Source of the DNA: Methylovorus sp035565335
GTDB lineage: Bacteria; Pseudomonadota; Gammaproteobacteria; Burkholderiales; Methylophilaceae
DNA: 36,200 nucleotides
Assembly: GCA_035565335.1 (NCBI GenBank)
Contig: DATMSO010000073.1
Coordinates: 1 to 36,200, forward strand
Direction of reading: 5' to 3'
The position numbers and the translations under genes are program-made. Under the pieces are notes generated by a model. It saw nothing but the letters and a program-made list of their open reading frames with translations. It searched no databases and was not told the origin of the DNA. Below are positions 24,709-32,676 of the stretch, in pieces. Numbering within the stretch: position 1 is the first letter of the stretch; each line of letters opens with the position of its first letter.

Positions 24709-26079
24709 ATGTTAAAAATCTACAATTCCCTGGCTCGTGAAAAACAGACCTTTGCACCTATTGTGGCGGGTAAAGTCAGCATGTATGTCTGTGGCATGAC
24801 GGTGTATGACTACTGCCACCTGGGCCATGCCCGCGTGATGGTGGTGTTTGATATGGTTAACCGCTGGTTGCGCACATCGGGCTATGAGGTCACCTACGTC
24901 CGCAATATTACGGATATCGATGACAAGATCATCAAGCGCGCTCAGGAGAACGGCGAATCCATTCAGGCGCTTACCACTCGCTTTATTAACGCCATGGATG
25001 AAGATGCGGCTAAGCTGGGCGTGATGCGGCCGGACCTGGAGCCCAAGGCGACCGAGCATATCAACGGCATGCTGGACATGATTACTGCGCTGATAGAAAA
25101 AGGCTTTGCTTACCCGGCCGACAATGGCGATGTGTTTTATTCCGTCTCCAGTTTTGCAGGTTACGGCAAGCTTTCCGGCAAATCCCTCGAAGACCTGCGT
25201 GCCGGCGAGCGCGTCGAGATAGACCAATACAAGCGCGACCCCATGGATTTTGTGCTGTGGAAAGCCGCCAAGCCAGGCGAACCCAGCTGGGATTCGCCCT
25301 GGGGCAAGGGTCGTCCGGGCTGGCATATCGAGTGCTCCGCCATGGGCGCCTGCCATCTGGGGCCGCATTTTGACATTCACGGCGGCGGTCAGGATTTGCA
25401 GTTCCCCCACCACGAAAACGAAATCGCCCAGTCGGAAGCGGCCAACGGCTGCACCTTTGTCAATTACTGGATGCATAACGGCTTTATCCGCGTCGATGAT
25501 GAAAAAATGTCCAAATCGCTGGGCAATTTCTTCACCATTCGCGAGGTGCTGGAAAAATATGACCCCGAAGTCGTGCGTTTCTTTATCCTGCGCGCCCAAT
25601 ACCGTAGTCCGCTGAACTACTCTGACCACCATCTGGATGATGCGCGTCAGGCATTGACGCGTCTTTATACCGCATTGCGCGGCTTGTCCTTGCCTGCGAT
25701 GACGATCGACTGGCAACAGCCGCAAGCGGCGCGCTTCAAAGCAGCGATGGACGATGACTTCAATACCTCGGAAGCCTTTGCCGTTCTCTTTGAACTGGCA
25801 ACGGAAGTCAACCGTACGGCATCGCTCGCCGATGCCTCGCTGCTCAAGGCGCTGGCCGGTTTATTAGGCTTGTTGGAACGTGATCCTGAAACTTTTCTGC
25901 AAGGTGGCGAGTCTGCACAAGGGCGCTCTGCGGATGAGATTGAGCAATTCATTGAATTGCGCTTGCAAGCCAGGCAAGCCAAAAACTTTGCCGAGGCTGA
26001 CCGTATCCGCAAGCAGCTGGCCGATGAAGGCATCCTGCTTGAAGATACGCCGCAAGGCACAAGCTGGCGCCGGGCCTGA
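24709..26079 (+). CDS. cysS: cysteinyl-tRNA synthetase
   Basis: This 456-residue class I aminoacyl-tRNA synthetase charges tRNA-Cys. The HIGH-region motif is SMYVCGMTVYDYCHLGHARV (zinc ligand Cys28). Further motifs are FVRNITDIDDKI-like, WDSPWGKGRPGWHIECSAMG (second zinc Cys), HGGGQDLQFPHHENEIAQSE (third and fourth zinc ligand region) and KMSKS at 266-270. The C-terminal DALR-like region ends RIRKQLADEGILLEDTPQGTSWRR, as in most CysRS. The start MLKIYNSLAREK matches the family; an upstream ATG at 24667 would add 14 residues. It is divergent from the TPR envelope operon. Confidence 0.96.
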   Translation: MLKIYNSLAREKQTFAPIVAGKVSMYVCGMTVYDYCHLGHARVMVVFDMVNRWLRTSGYEVTYVRNITDIDDKIIKRAQENGESIQALTTRFINAMDEDAAKLGVMRPDLEPKATEHINGMLDMITALIEKGFAYPADNGDVFYSVSSFAGYGKLSGKSLEDLRAGERVEIDQYKRDPMDFVLWKAAKPGEPSWDSPWGKGRPGWHIECSAMGACHLGPHFDIHGGGQDLQFPHHENEIAQSEAANGCTFVNYWMHNGFIRVDDEKMSKSLGNFFTIREVLEKYDPEVVRFFILRAQYRSPLNYSDHHLDDARQALTRLYTALRGLSLPAMTIDWQQPQAARFKAAMDDDFNTSEAFAVLFELATEVNRTASLADASLLKALAGLLGLLERDPETFLQGGESAQGRSADEIEQFIELRLQARQAKNFAEADRIRKQLADEGILLEDTPQGTSWRRA

Positions 26080-26120
26080 TCAGTGACAAGTTTACGGAAA
26101 AATAGAGATATAATCCCAGC

Positions 26121-26408
26121 ATGACCTTACGCAAGTCCATCCTTATGGTGTTGAGCTTGATGCTCTGCTTCAGCCTGTTTTCACAGCAGGCTGATTACGC
26201 CTATGAAATGGACTACGACGATGTTGCGGTGGTGTTTAATGACGCCCCGCAAGTCGGCAGTGATGACAAGCTGGACTTTAATGATCCTGTGGTCATTCCG
26301 TTGCAACCTCTTACCTTGTACGTCACGGTAGCGGCGATCAGCGCCACTCTGTGCAACCTTTACCTTTCCCCGCCTATCACGCGCTTCCTGCGCCCCCCTC
26401 TGCTTTAA
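26121..26408 (+). CDS. small exported or membrane protein with acidic segment, ahead of the metal-efflux operon
   Basis: This 95-residue protein has a signal-peptide-like N-terminus (LRKSILMVLSLMLCFSLFSQQA), then a markedly acidic stretch of about 35 residues (DYAYEMDYDD..., DDKLDFND). A second hydrophobic segment follows (about 63-82), then a short tail ending FLRPPLL. It could be a two-span membrane protein or an exported protein. The acidic part might bind cations, and small secreted proteins precede several czc/cnr-type loci, but it lacks the Cys/His motifs of CzcI or CnrX. TATAAT at 26109-26114 lies only six bases before the ATG, so a leaderless transcript is possible; no ribosome site is visible. 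Family not recognised. Confidence 0.6.
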   Translation: MTLRKSILMVLSLMLCFSLFSQQADYAYEMDYDDVAVVFNDAPQVGSDDKLDFNDPVVIPLQPLTLYVTVAAISATLCNLYLSPPITRFLRPPLL

Positions 26409-26429
26409 ATTCCAGCCAGTCTTAAAGTT

Positions 26430-26501
26430 GGCGTAACCTTTGCTATCCAATTAACGGTCTGCTGACGGTTACGCCTGTTTCCAAGGTGTTGATTCAACAC
26501 C
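26430..26501. promoter_or_regulatory. pair of inverted repeats upstream of the metal-efflux operon
   Basis: GGCGTAACC (26430-26438) is repeated inverted as GGTTACGCC (26467-26475), a perfect 9-base dyad 28 bases apart. Ten bases on, GGTGTTG-ATT-CAACACC (26485-26501) is a perfect 7-base dyad with a 3-base centre. Both lie in the 221-base gap before the outer-membrane factor gene, where control of the operon would be expected. No regulator gene is adjacent, so the cognate factor is unknown. An RNA leader structure is an alternative. Confidence 0.4.
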
Positions 26502-26629
26502 CAGGCTTATTGTGGCCGCATTTTTGTATTACTGTTGCAGTTCTCATATGCCGCAGTAATAAAGACACGGAAGCTATGAATACACAAAACAAGAGTATCA
26601 AGCACCATCGTGGTGCAGGGGGTTCGTCC

Positions 26630-27883
26630 ATGGCGAATATAAAAAACAAAGGCCTGCTTAGTGGCCTGACGCTGGTCATGGCCTTATATGCCAGCTTTGC
26701 CCAGGCACAGACTGAGCTGGGATTGCGCGATGTACTGGATAATGCGATGGCGCAAAACCCGGTCATGGCCATGTCTCAGGCGCAACAGGATGCGGCTAAT
26801 GCCGCCGTAACCACGGCCACGGCTTACATTAATCCGGAGTTTGAAGTTGCAGCGGGGCCTACCCGCAGCCGCAGCGGCTCCAATGAAGTCAGTACCAAAT
26901 GGGATGTGGGCATTTCGCAGCCACTGGAATTCCCTGGCGTCCGCGGTGCCCGCCGTGAAATGGCTGAATCCAATGTTCGCGCAGCGGGTGTGAGCCGCAC
27001 GCTGACGGGCATTGAGCTACGCACGCGTGTGAAATCAGCCTTTTATGATGTGCTGCAGCGGCAGGCTGTGCTGCGCCTGGTCGAGGGCGATCGTAATCTG
27101 CTGCAACAAATCCGCGAACGCGTGAAGCTGCGCGTGGATACCGGTGAGGCGGCCAAGTACGAACTGATCAAGGCCGATACGGAAGCGCTTGCGGCAGAGC
27201 GCGATTATCAGGCTGCACTGGTGCGTATCTCGGAAGCCAAGGCATATCTGCGTGGCCTGGTCGGCCCTGGCATGCCCATGGAGTTTGATGTGAAGGGCGA
27301 GCTGCCGCTGGCCGACACCCTGCCCAATCTGCAGCAACTGCGTCAGAAAATCGATGAAAGCCCGCAACTGGCGCAAATCCGTGCCATACGCGAAGCCGCC
27401 GAGGCCCGCCTGCGCCTGGAAGAAAAGCTGCGTAATCCTGGCGTCACACTGAAAGGCGGTTTTGAGCAAGACCCGGATTACTCCACCGTGCGTCTGGGGG
27501 TTGCGATTCCCTTGCCGGTGTGGAATCAGCGCCAGGGCCCGATTGCCGAGGCTGCTGCTGGCGTACGTCAGGTAACGGCGGCGCTGAGTGAGCGCGAGCT
27601 TTCTTTGCAACGCGATATAGATTCTGCCTACCAGCGCTACCTCATTGCCCAGGGTCAGGTGAATTCCTTTGAAAGCGGTCTTCTGAGCCAGGCCGAATCG
27701 GCCCTCAAAGTGGCTGAATCCGCTTACCGCTTCGGTGAGCGCGGGATTCTGGATTACCTGGATGCTCAACGTACATACCGCGCCGTGCGCAAGGATTACC
27801 TGGCTGCACGCTACGATTACGTCAATTCGATGCTCGAGATTGAGCGTCTGCTTGGCACTGAACTTCTGGAGGTTAAGTCTTAA
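26630..27883 (+). CDS. outer-membrane efflux factor (CzcC/CusC-like, TolC family)
   Basis: This 417-residue protein starts with a signal peptide (MANIKNKGLLSGLTLVMALYASFAQA). It carries the two repeated OEP halves made of long coiled-coil helices: LGLRDVLDNAMAQNPVMAMSQAQQ at the start and FGERGILDYLDAQRTYRAVRKDYLAARYDY at the end. It should form the trimeric outer-membrane channel of a tripartite metal efflux pump. No lipobox is seen, unlike CusC. The ATG at 26630 is chosen because AGGGGG lies seven bases upstream; an ATG at 26576 would add 18 polar residues before the signal peptide. Its stop overlaps the next start by one base (TAATG), so translation is coupled to the adaptor gene. Confidence 0.88.
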   Translation: MANIKNKGLLSGLTLVMALYASFAQAQTELGLRDVLDNAMAQNPVMAMSQAQQDAANAAVTTATAYINPEFEVAAGPTRSRSGSNEVSTKWDVGISQPLEFPGVRGARREMAESNVRAAGVSRTLTGIELRTRVKSAFYDVLQRQAVLRLVEGDRNLLQQIRERVKLRVDTGEAAKYELIKADTEALAAERDYQAALVRISEAKAYLRGLVGPGMPMEFDVKGELPLADTLPNLQQLRQKIDESPQLAQIRAIREAAEARLRLEEKLRNPGVTLKGGFEQDPDYSTVRLGVAIPLPVWNQRQGPIAEAAAGVRQVTAALSERELSLQRDIDSAYQRYLIAQGQVNSFESGLLSQAESALKVAESAYRFGERGILDYLDAQRTYRAVRKDYLAARYDYVNSMLEIERLLGTELLEVKS

Positions 27884-29052
27884 TGGTTTCTTATTCCGCA
27901 GTACAAAAAACAACCCGTGCCAGCCTGCTGGTGTTGAGCCTGCTCATGGGCATGAGCCTCGCCGGCTGCAAACCGGCTGAAGAGGAAAAGCCGGTAGCCG
28001 AGGCCGTGGATCCTAATATTGTCGAGCTCACGCCATCGCTGCAACAGCAGGTCAAGCTGGCCACCGTCGGCATGTCGGATATTCGCGAAACGCTGCGCAT
28101 TCCGGGCAGCGTGCAGGTGGACGAACAACGCATGGCCCGTATTGGTGCTTCCGTGACCGGGCGCATTACCGATATCGACGTCGTGCTGGGGCAGGATGTG
28201 AAGCAAGGCCAGGTGCTGGCGACGGTCAACAGCACCGAGCTCGCGCAGAATCAGTTGCTTTATATCAAGGCCATGCAGCAGATTTCCTTGCAAACCAAGG
28301 CGGTGGAGCGGGCGCGCCTGTTGCTGAATGCCGATGTGATCAGCGCTGCTGAGGTGCAACGGCGTGAGGCCGAGTTGAGCGCGGCCCAGGCCGAGCTGAA
28401 TGCGGCGCGTGACCAGTTGATGATTCTCGGCATGAGTTCAGGTGCCATTGCCCAGCTGTCCAAGTCCGGCCAGATTCACTCCTTCAGCAGCGTGTCCGCG
28501 CGTCTCGCCGGCACCATCATCAGCCGCAAGGTCAATCTGGGCCAGGTGGTGCAGCCTGCCGAAGAACTGTTCATCGTGGCGGATCTTTCCCATGTATGGG
28601 CGGTGGCCGAAGTGCCCGAGCAGCAGGTTGGCCTGATTCAGGAAGGCGAAGAAGTCATGATTGAAATCCCTGCGCTGAACAATCGCCAGTTCAAGGGCAA
28701 GCTGATTTATGTGGGCGATATCGTTAATCCGCAAACCCGGACGGTGACCGTGCGTACCGACCTGGAAAATGCGGATGACACCATCAAGCCTGACATGCTG
28801 GTCTCCATGGTGGTGCAATCCTTGCCTACGCCCAAGCTGGCCGTGCCCATGCAGGGTATCGTGCGTGAAAATGATCGCGATCATGTGTTTGTGCAAATTT
28901 CGCCCAACAAATTCCGTTTGCGTGAAGTCGTGCTGGGCCCTGAGTTTCAGGGCATGGCCACGGTTGAGAGCGGTGTAGTTGCCGGTGATGTGGTAGTGGC
29001 GGATGGCGCCTTCCACGTCAACAACGAGCGCAAGCGCAAAGAGCTGGAGTAA
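27883..29052 (+). CDS. lipoprotein periplasmic adaptor (membrane-fusion protein) of an HME-RND efflux system
   Basis: This 389-residue protein has a signal peptide and lipobox LAGC (Cys 29), so it should be anchored in the inner-membrane outer leaflet. The order is typical: barrel/lipoyl half GSVQVDEQRMARIGASVTGRITDI, alpha-helical hairpin (about 105-185), second lipoyl half SVSARLAGTIISRKVNLGQVVQPAEELFIVADLSHVWAVAEVPE, beta-barrel (EVMIEIPALNNRQFKGKLIYVGDIV) and a membrane-proximal domain. No His-rich N-terminus is present, unlike CzcB, and no Met-rich CusB motif stands out, so the metal cannot be assigned. It is coupled to the outer-membrane factor upstream and ends three bases before the first RND gene. 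It is the only adaptor in the locus and would have to serve both RND pumps. Confidence 0.9.
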   Translation: MVSYSAVQKTTRASLLVLSLLMGMSLAGCKPAEEEKPVAEAVDPNIVELTPSLQQQVKLATVGMSDIRETLRIPGSVQVDEQRMARIGASVTGRITDIDVVLGQDVKQGQVLATVNSTELAQNQLLYIKAMQQISLQTKAVERARLLLNADVISAAEVQRREAELSAAQAELNAARDQLMILGMSSGAIAQLSKSGQIHSFSSVSARLAGTIISRKVNLGQVVQPAEELFIVADLSHVWAVAEVPEQQVGLIQEGEEVMIEIPALNNRQFKGKLIYVGDIVNPQTRTVTVRTDLENADDTIKPDMLVSMVVQSLPTPKLAVPMQGIVRENDRDHVFVQISPNKFRLREVVLGPEFQGMATVESGVVAGDVVVADGAFHVNNERKRKELE

Positions 29053-29055
29053 ACC

Positions 29056-32000
29056 ATGATTGAGTCGTTAATACGCTCTGCGCTACAACAGCGCATCGTG
29101 GTGGTGGTGCTCGCCCTCGCAATGATGGTGGCCGGCCTGTTTGCCGTGAACAAACTGTCGGTGGATGCCTTCCCCGACGTCACCAATGTGCAGGTGCAGA
29201 TCGCCACGCAGGCCACAGGCCGCTCGCCGGAAGAGGTCGAGCGCTTTATCACCATACCGCTGGAAATGTCGATGACCGGCTTGCCCGGTCTCACCGAAAT
29301 GCGGTCGCTCAACAAGAACGGTTTGTCGCTGATCACGCTCGTGTTCACTGACGATACCGATGTGTTCTTCTCGCGCCAGCTGGTGATGGAGCGCCTGATG
29401 GAGGTGATGGAGCGCATGCCGGAAGGCGTGACCCCAGTCCTTGGGCCGGTGTCGACCGGTCTGGGCGAGGTCTATCAGTACACCTTGGATAAACCCACCG
29501 ATGGCAAGCAGGAGCTTAGCGTTACCGAGCTGATGGAGCGCCGTGCGGTGCAGGATTGGGTGGTGCGACCCTTGCTGCGCGGGATTCCCGGCGTGGCAGA
29601 AATCAACTCGCAAGGTGGCTACGTCAAGCAATATCAGGCGCTGGTAAATCCTGACCGCATGAACCATTACGGCGTGAAGCTGCATGATGTGTATCAGGCC
29701 TTGGCCCGCAACAACGCCAATAGCGGTGGCGGTATCTTGCCGCATTACTCCGAGCAGTATCTGATCCGCGGCGTGGGCCTGGTGAAAAGCCTGGAAGACA
29801 TCCGCCGCATCGTGATCAAGGAGCAGAACGGCACGCCGGTTTACATGCGCGATGTGGCCGAGGTGCAGTTGGGTCACGAAGTGCGTGTGGGTGCGCTACT
29901 CAAGAATGGCGAGACCGAGTCGGTAGGCGGGATTGTCATGATGATGCGCGGCGGTAACGCCAAAGAAGTGGTGAGCCGCATCAAGGAGCGCGTCAAGGAA
30001 ATCAACGAAAAAGGCATGCTGCCAGGTGGTTTGCAGATCGTGCCGTTTTATGACCGTAGCGAGCTGGTCGATGCCGCCTTAAGCACCGTTACCAAGGTGC
30101 TGATCGAGGGTATTTTCCTGGTGATCATCGTGCTGTTCCTTTTCCTGGGCGATGTGCGTTCGAGTCTGATCGTGGTAGGCACGCTGATTTTGACGCCGCT
30201 GATCACCTTCATGGCGATGAACTACTACGGCATCTCGGCCAACCTGATGTCGCTGGGGGGCTTGGCAATTGCGATTGGTCTGATGGTCGATGGCTCGGTG
30301 GTGGTGGTGGAAAACACCTTCCACCACCTGGGTCACCGCAAGGATGAAAGTAAGATTCGCGTGGTCTTCGAGGCCGCAGCCGAAGTCGCTACGCCAGTGC
30401 TGTTCGGCGTGGGCATCATCATTCTGGTGTTTCTGCCGCTGATGACCTTGCAGGGCATGGAAGGCAAGATGTTTGCGCCACTGGCTTACACCATTGCCAT
30501 TGCGCTGTTTGTTTCACTGGTGCTTTCGCTGACGCTGACACCTGCCATGTGCTCGTTCATTCTGAAGGGTGGCAGCGGTGAGGATACGCGCATGATTCAG
30601 GCCATGAAGCGGCCCTATCTGCGCTTGCTCGATGCTTCGGTCAGTAATCCCAAGAAAACCGTCACCATTGCCAGTGCTGTCTTTGTTGGCACGCTGATGT
30701 TGTTCCCCTTGCTGGGTACAGCGTTTATTCCGGAAATGAAGGAAGGCTCGATAGTGCCCAGCATTATTCGTACGCCCAATATCTCGCTGGAAGAATCGCT
30801 GAAGCTGGAGCAGGAGGCATTGGCGAGTATTGCTAAGGTGGACGGGGTGCGCGGCGTGGTGTCCGGTGTGGGGCGTGGCGAGAGCCCGGCTGACCCGCAA
30901 GGGCAGAATGAATCGACGCCGATTGTCAGCCTGAAACCGCGCGATGAATGGCCGGAAGGCTGGAATCAGGACAGTATTGCCGATGCCATCCGCGACAAGA
31001 TCAAGCATATCCCGGGTATCCAAGTTGTGATGTCGCAGCCGATTGCCGCCCGCGTTGCCGAGTTGGTGACTGGCGTGCGCTCGGATGTAGCGGTCAAGGT
31101 CTTCGGTTCGGATATAGGCGTGCTGAAAGCCAAAGCTGACGAAATCGCCCGTATTGCCGGGACTATTCCTGGGGCGCAGGATATGCGCGTGGAGAAGATG
31201 ACCGGCCAGCAATACCTGACCATTGATATCGACCGCGAAGCCATTGCGCGGCATGGCATCAATGTGGCGGATATTCATGACGTGATTGAAACCGCGATAG
31301 GCGGCAAAGTGGCGACCGAGGTGTTTGAGGGCGAGCGCCGGTTTGAAGCCGCGGTGCGTTTCCCTGAATCCTTCCGTAATAATGTGGATGCGATCAATCA
31401 CATCATGGTGACCTCGGCTAATGGTTCGCGCGTGGCGCTGAAAGATCTGGCGGATATTACCGTGCGTGATGGCCCGACCCAGATTGCCCGCGAGTCCGCC
31501 AAACGCCGGATTGTGGTCGGCGTGAACGTGAAAGACCGTGACCTGGGTGGTTTTGTCGCCGAGCTGCAGCAAAAGGTGGAAGCCAAGATCAAGCTGCCGG
31601 AAGGGTATTACATCGTCTGGGGCGGCCAGTTCCAGAACATGGAGCGGGCGATGAGCCACCTGATGGTGATTATTCCCATCACCATAGGCGCGATCTTCTT
31701 CCTGCTGTTCCTGCTGTTCAAGTCGGTGCGCTTTGCCACCCTGATTATTCTGGTGCTGCCGTTTGCCTCCATAGGTGGCGTGATTGCGCTGTTTGTCACC
31801 GGCGAATATCTGTCGGTGCCAGCCTCGGTAGGCTTTATCGCGCTGTGGGGTATCGCGGTGCTGAATGGTGTGGTGCTGGTGTCCTACATACGCAGCTTGC
31901 GAGATGAAGGAAAATCACAGCTGGAAGCCATCAAACAGGGCTGCGCCCAGCGGTTCCGTCCGGTCATGATGACGGCAACGGTCGCCATGCTGGGTCTGGT

Positions 32001-32151
32001 GCCTTTCCTGTTTGCTACCGGGCCTGGCTCGGAAGTCCAGCGGCCGCTGGCAATTGTGGTGATCGGCGGTTTGATCACCTCCACCGTGCTGACGCTGGTG
32101 GTATTGCCCACGCTGTATCGCTGGTTTGAAGAACCCCGTGTTGAAGCATGA
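29056..32151 (+). CDS. HME-type RND heavy-metal efflux pump (CzcA/CusA family), copy 1
   Basis: This 1031-residue inner-membrane proton/metal antiporter has 12 helices and two large periplasmic loops. Its N-terminal signature is LSVDAFPDVTNVQVQIAT, where HME pumps have FPD. The fourth helix carries AIAIGLMVDGSVVVVEN: Asp412 and Glu419 of the proton relay are present, but the Asp that CzcA has six residues earlier (in DFG) is Ala406. This is closer to CusA-type AIG, yet DGS/VEN is like CzcA. The substrate is therefore uncertain. The ribosome site GGAG overlaps the adaptor stop. A PII-like gene follows ten bases later. A close paralogue starts at 32677. Confidence 0.93.
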   Translation: MIESLIRSALQQRIVVVVLALAMMVAGLFAVNKLSVDAFPDVTNVQVQIATQATGRSPEEVERFITIPLEMSMTGLPGLTEMRSLNKNGLSLITLVFTDDTDVFFSRQLVMERLMEVMERMPEGVTPVLGPVSTGLGEVYQYTLDKPTDGKQELSVTELMERRAVQDWVVRPLLRGIPGVAEINSQGGYVKQYQALVNPDRMNHYGVKLHDVYQALARNNANSGGGILPHYSEQYLIRGVGLVKSLEDIRRIVIKEQNGTPVYMRDVAEVQLGHEVRVGALLKNGETESVGGIVMMMRGGNAKEVVSRIKERVKEINEKGMLPGGLQIVPFYDRSELVDAALSTVTKVLIEGIFLVIIVLFLFLGDVRSSLIVVGTLILTPLITFMAMNYYGISANLMSLGGLAIAIGLMVDGSVVVVENTFHHLGHRKDESKIRVVFEAAAEVATPVLFGVGIIILVFLPLMTLQGMEGKMFAPLAYTIAIALFVSLVLSLTLTPAMCSFILKGGSGEDTRMIQAMKRPYLRLLDASVSNPKKTVTIASAVFVGTLMLFPLLGTAFIPEMKEGSIVPSIIRTPNISLEESLKLEQEALASIAKVDGVRGVVSGVGRGESPADPQGQNESTPIVSLKPRDEWPEGWNQDSIADAIRDKIKHIPGIQVVMSQPIAARVAELVTGVRSDVAVKVFGSDIGVLKAKADEIARIAGTIPGAQDMRVEKMTGQQYLTIDIDREAIARHGINVADIHDVIETAIGGKVATEVFEGERRFEAAVRFPESFRNNVDAINHIMVTSANGSRVALKDLADITVRDGPTQIARESAKRRIVVGVNVKDRDLGGFVAELQQKVEAKIKLPEGYYIVWGGQFQNMERAMSHLMVIIPITIGAIFFLLFLLFKSVRFATLIILVLPFASIGGVIALFVTGEYLSVPASVGFIALWGIAVLNGVVLVSYIRSLRDEGKSQLEAIKQGCAQRFRPVMMTATVAMLGLVPFLFATGPGSEVQRPLAIVVIGGLITSTVLTLVVLPTLYRWFEEPRVEA

Positions 32152-32161
32152 GGAGTGAACC

Positions 32162-32494
32162 ATGAAAGAGATTAAAGCCGTCGTACAGCCTCACCGCTTG
32201 CCCAAGATTCGCTCCGCCCTGCGCAATATCAAGGGTTTCCCCGGCATGACGGTCAGCAAGGCAGATGGTTGCGGTCACCATCTGTCCAACACGCACAATG
32301 TGCGCGAAGAGCTGACCGATTACAGCCCCAAGGTGCGCATTGAGCTGGTGGCACCGGATGAGCTGGTCGAGGGTATCCTGCAGGTGCTGGTGGAAGTGGG
32401 ACATACCGGTCAGCATGGCGATGGCATCGTCTGGGTTACTCCGGTTGAGCGCATGATACGCCTCTCGGAAAAGATCATCGTCCATGATTGCTGA
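32162..32494 (+). CDS. PII-like protein linked to metal efflux (PII-NG type), copy 1
   Basis: This 110-residue protein has the GlnB-like ferredoxin fold: MKEIKAVVQPHRLPKIRSAL, then FPGMTVSKADGCGHH, SPKVRIELVAPDELVE and the nucleotide-binding B-loop GHTGQHGDGIVWV, ending VERMIRLSEKIIV. Compared with GlnB the T-loop has about the same length, but the uridylylated Tyr51 position is His. The Lys after GDG and the second C-terminal Arg are also missing, so ATP/2-oxoglutarate sensing as in classical PII is doubtful. Cys37, His39, His40, His45 and a terminal Cys110 could bind metal (inference). A PII subgroup encoded beside CusA-like RND genes has been described (PII-NG), and this fits it. AGGAG lies six bases before the ATG, and a strong terminator follows. 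Confidence 0.88.
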   Translation: MKEIKAVVQPHRLPKIRSALRNIKGFPGMTVSKADGCGHHLSNTHNVREELTDYSPKVRIELVAPDELVEGILQVLVEVGHTGQHGDGIVWVTPVERMIRLSEKIIVHDC

Positions 32495-32518
32495 GTAAGC
32501 GTTTCTCGTTGTAACACC

Positions 32519-32550
32519 ATGCAAAAGGCCCCGTTGTGGGCCTTTTGCAT
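32519..32550 (+). terminator. Rho-independent terminator after the first PII gene
   Basis: ATGCAAAAGGCCC (32519-32531) and GGGCCTTTTGCAT (32538-32550) make a perfect 13-base stem with a CGTTGT loop. It lies 24 bases after the PII stop and contains CTTTT on the descending arm. It separates the first tripartite operon from the second RND-PII pair. Confidence 0.85.
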
Positions 32551-32676
32551 GTCTGCCGCATGATGATTGCTAAGCCGACGGCTTATCCTGTACTCTTTGG
32601 GGCACATCAACTCGCAGGGGGATGAAGCATGCATGTTGCCGTGCTTGAATTCCTTGCATGAATCATGAGGTAAGTT

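Larger units (their letters stand above)
29056..32494 (+). repeat. RND-PII module, copy 1 of a tandem duplication
   Basis: The RND gene and the PII-like gene (29056-32494) are repeated in the same order and orientation at 32677-36149. At the protein level long stretches are identical (for example pump residues about 345-500), while the codons differ at many third positions. The duplication is therefore old, or the two copies were acquired separately. Confidence 0.85.

Noticed and set aside
24712..25725. 337-codon minus-strand open frame inside cysS
   Set aside because: It covers the conserved catalytic region of cysS in antisense and has no ribosome site or domain.
30514..31659. 381-codon minus-strand open frame inside pump copy 1, and a similar 272-codon frame at 33139-33957 in copy 2
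   Set aside because: Both are antisense shadows of the RND genes with His/Gln-rich low-meaning translation.
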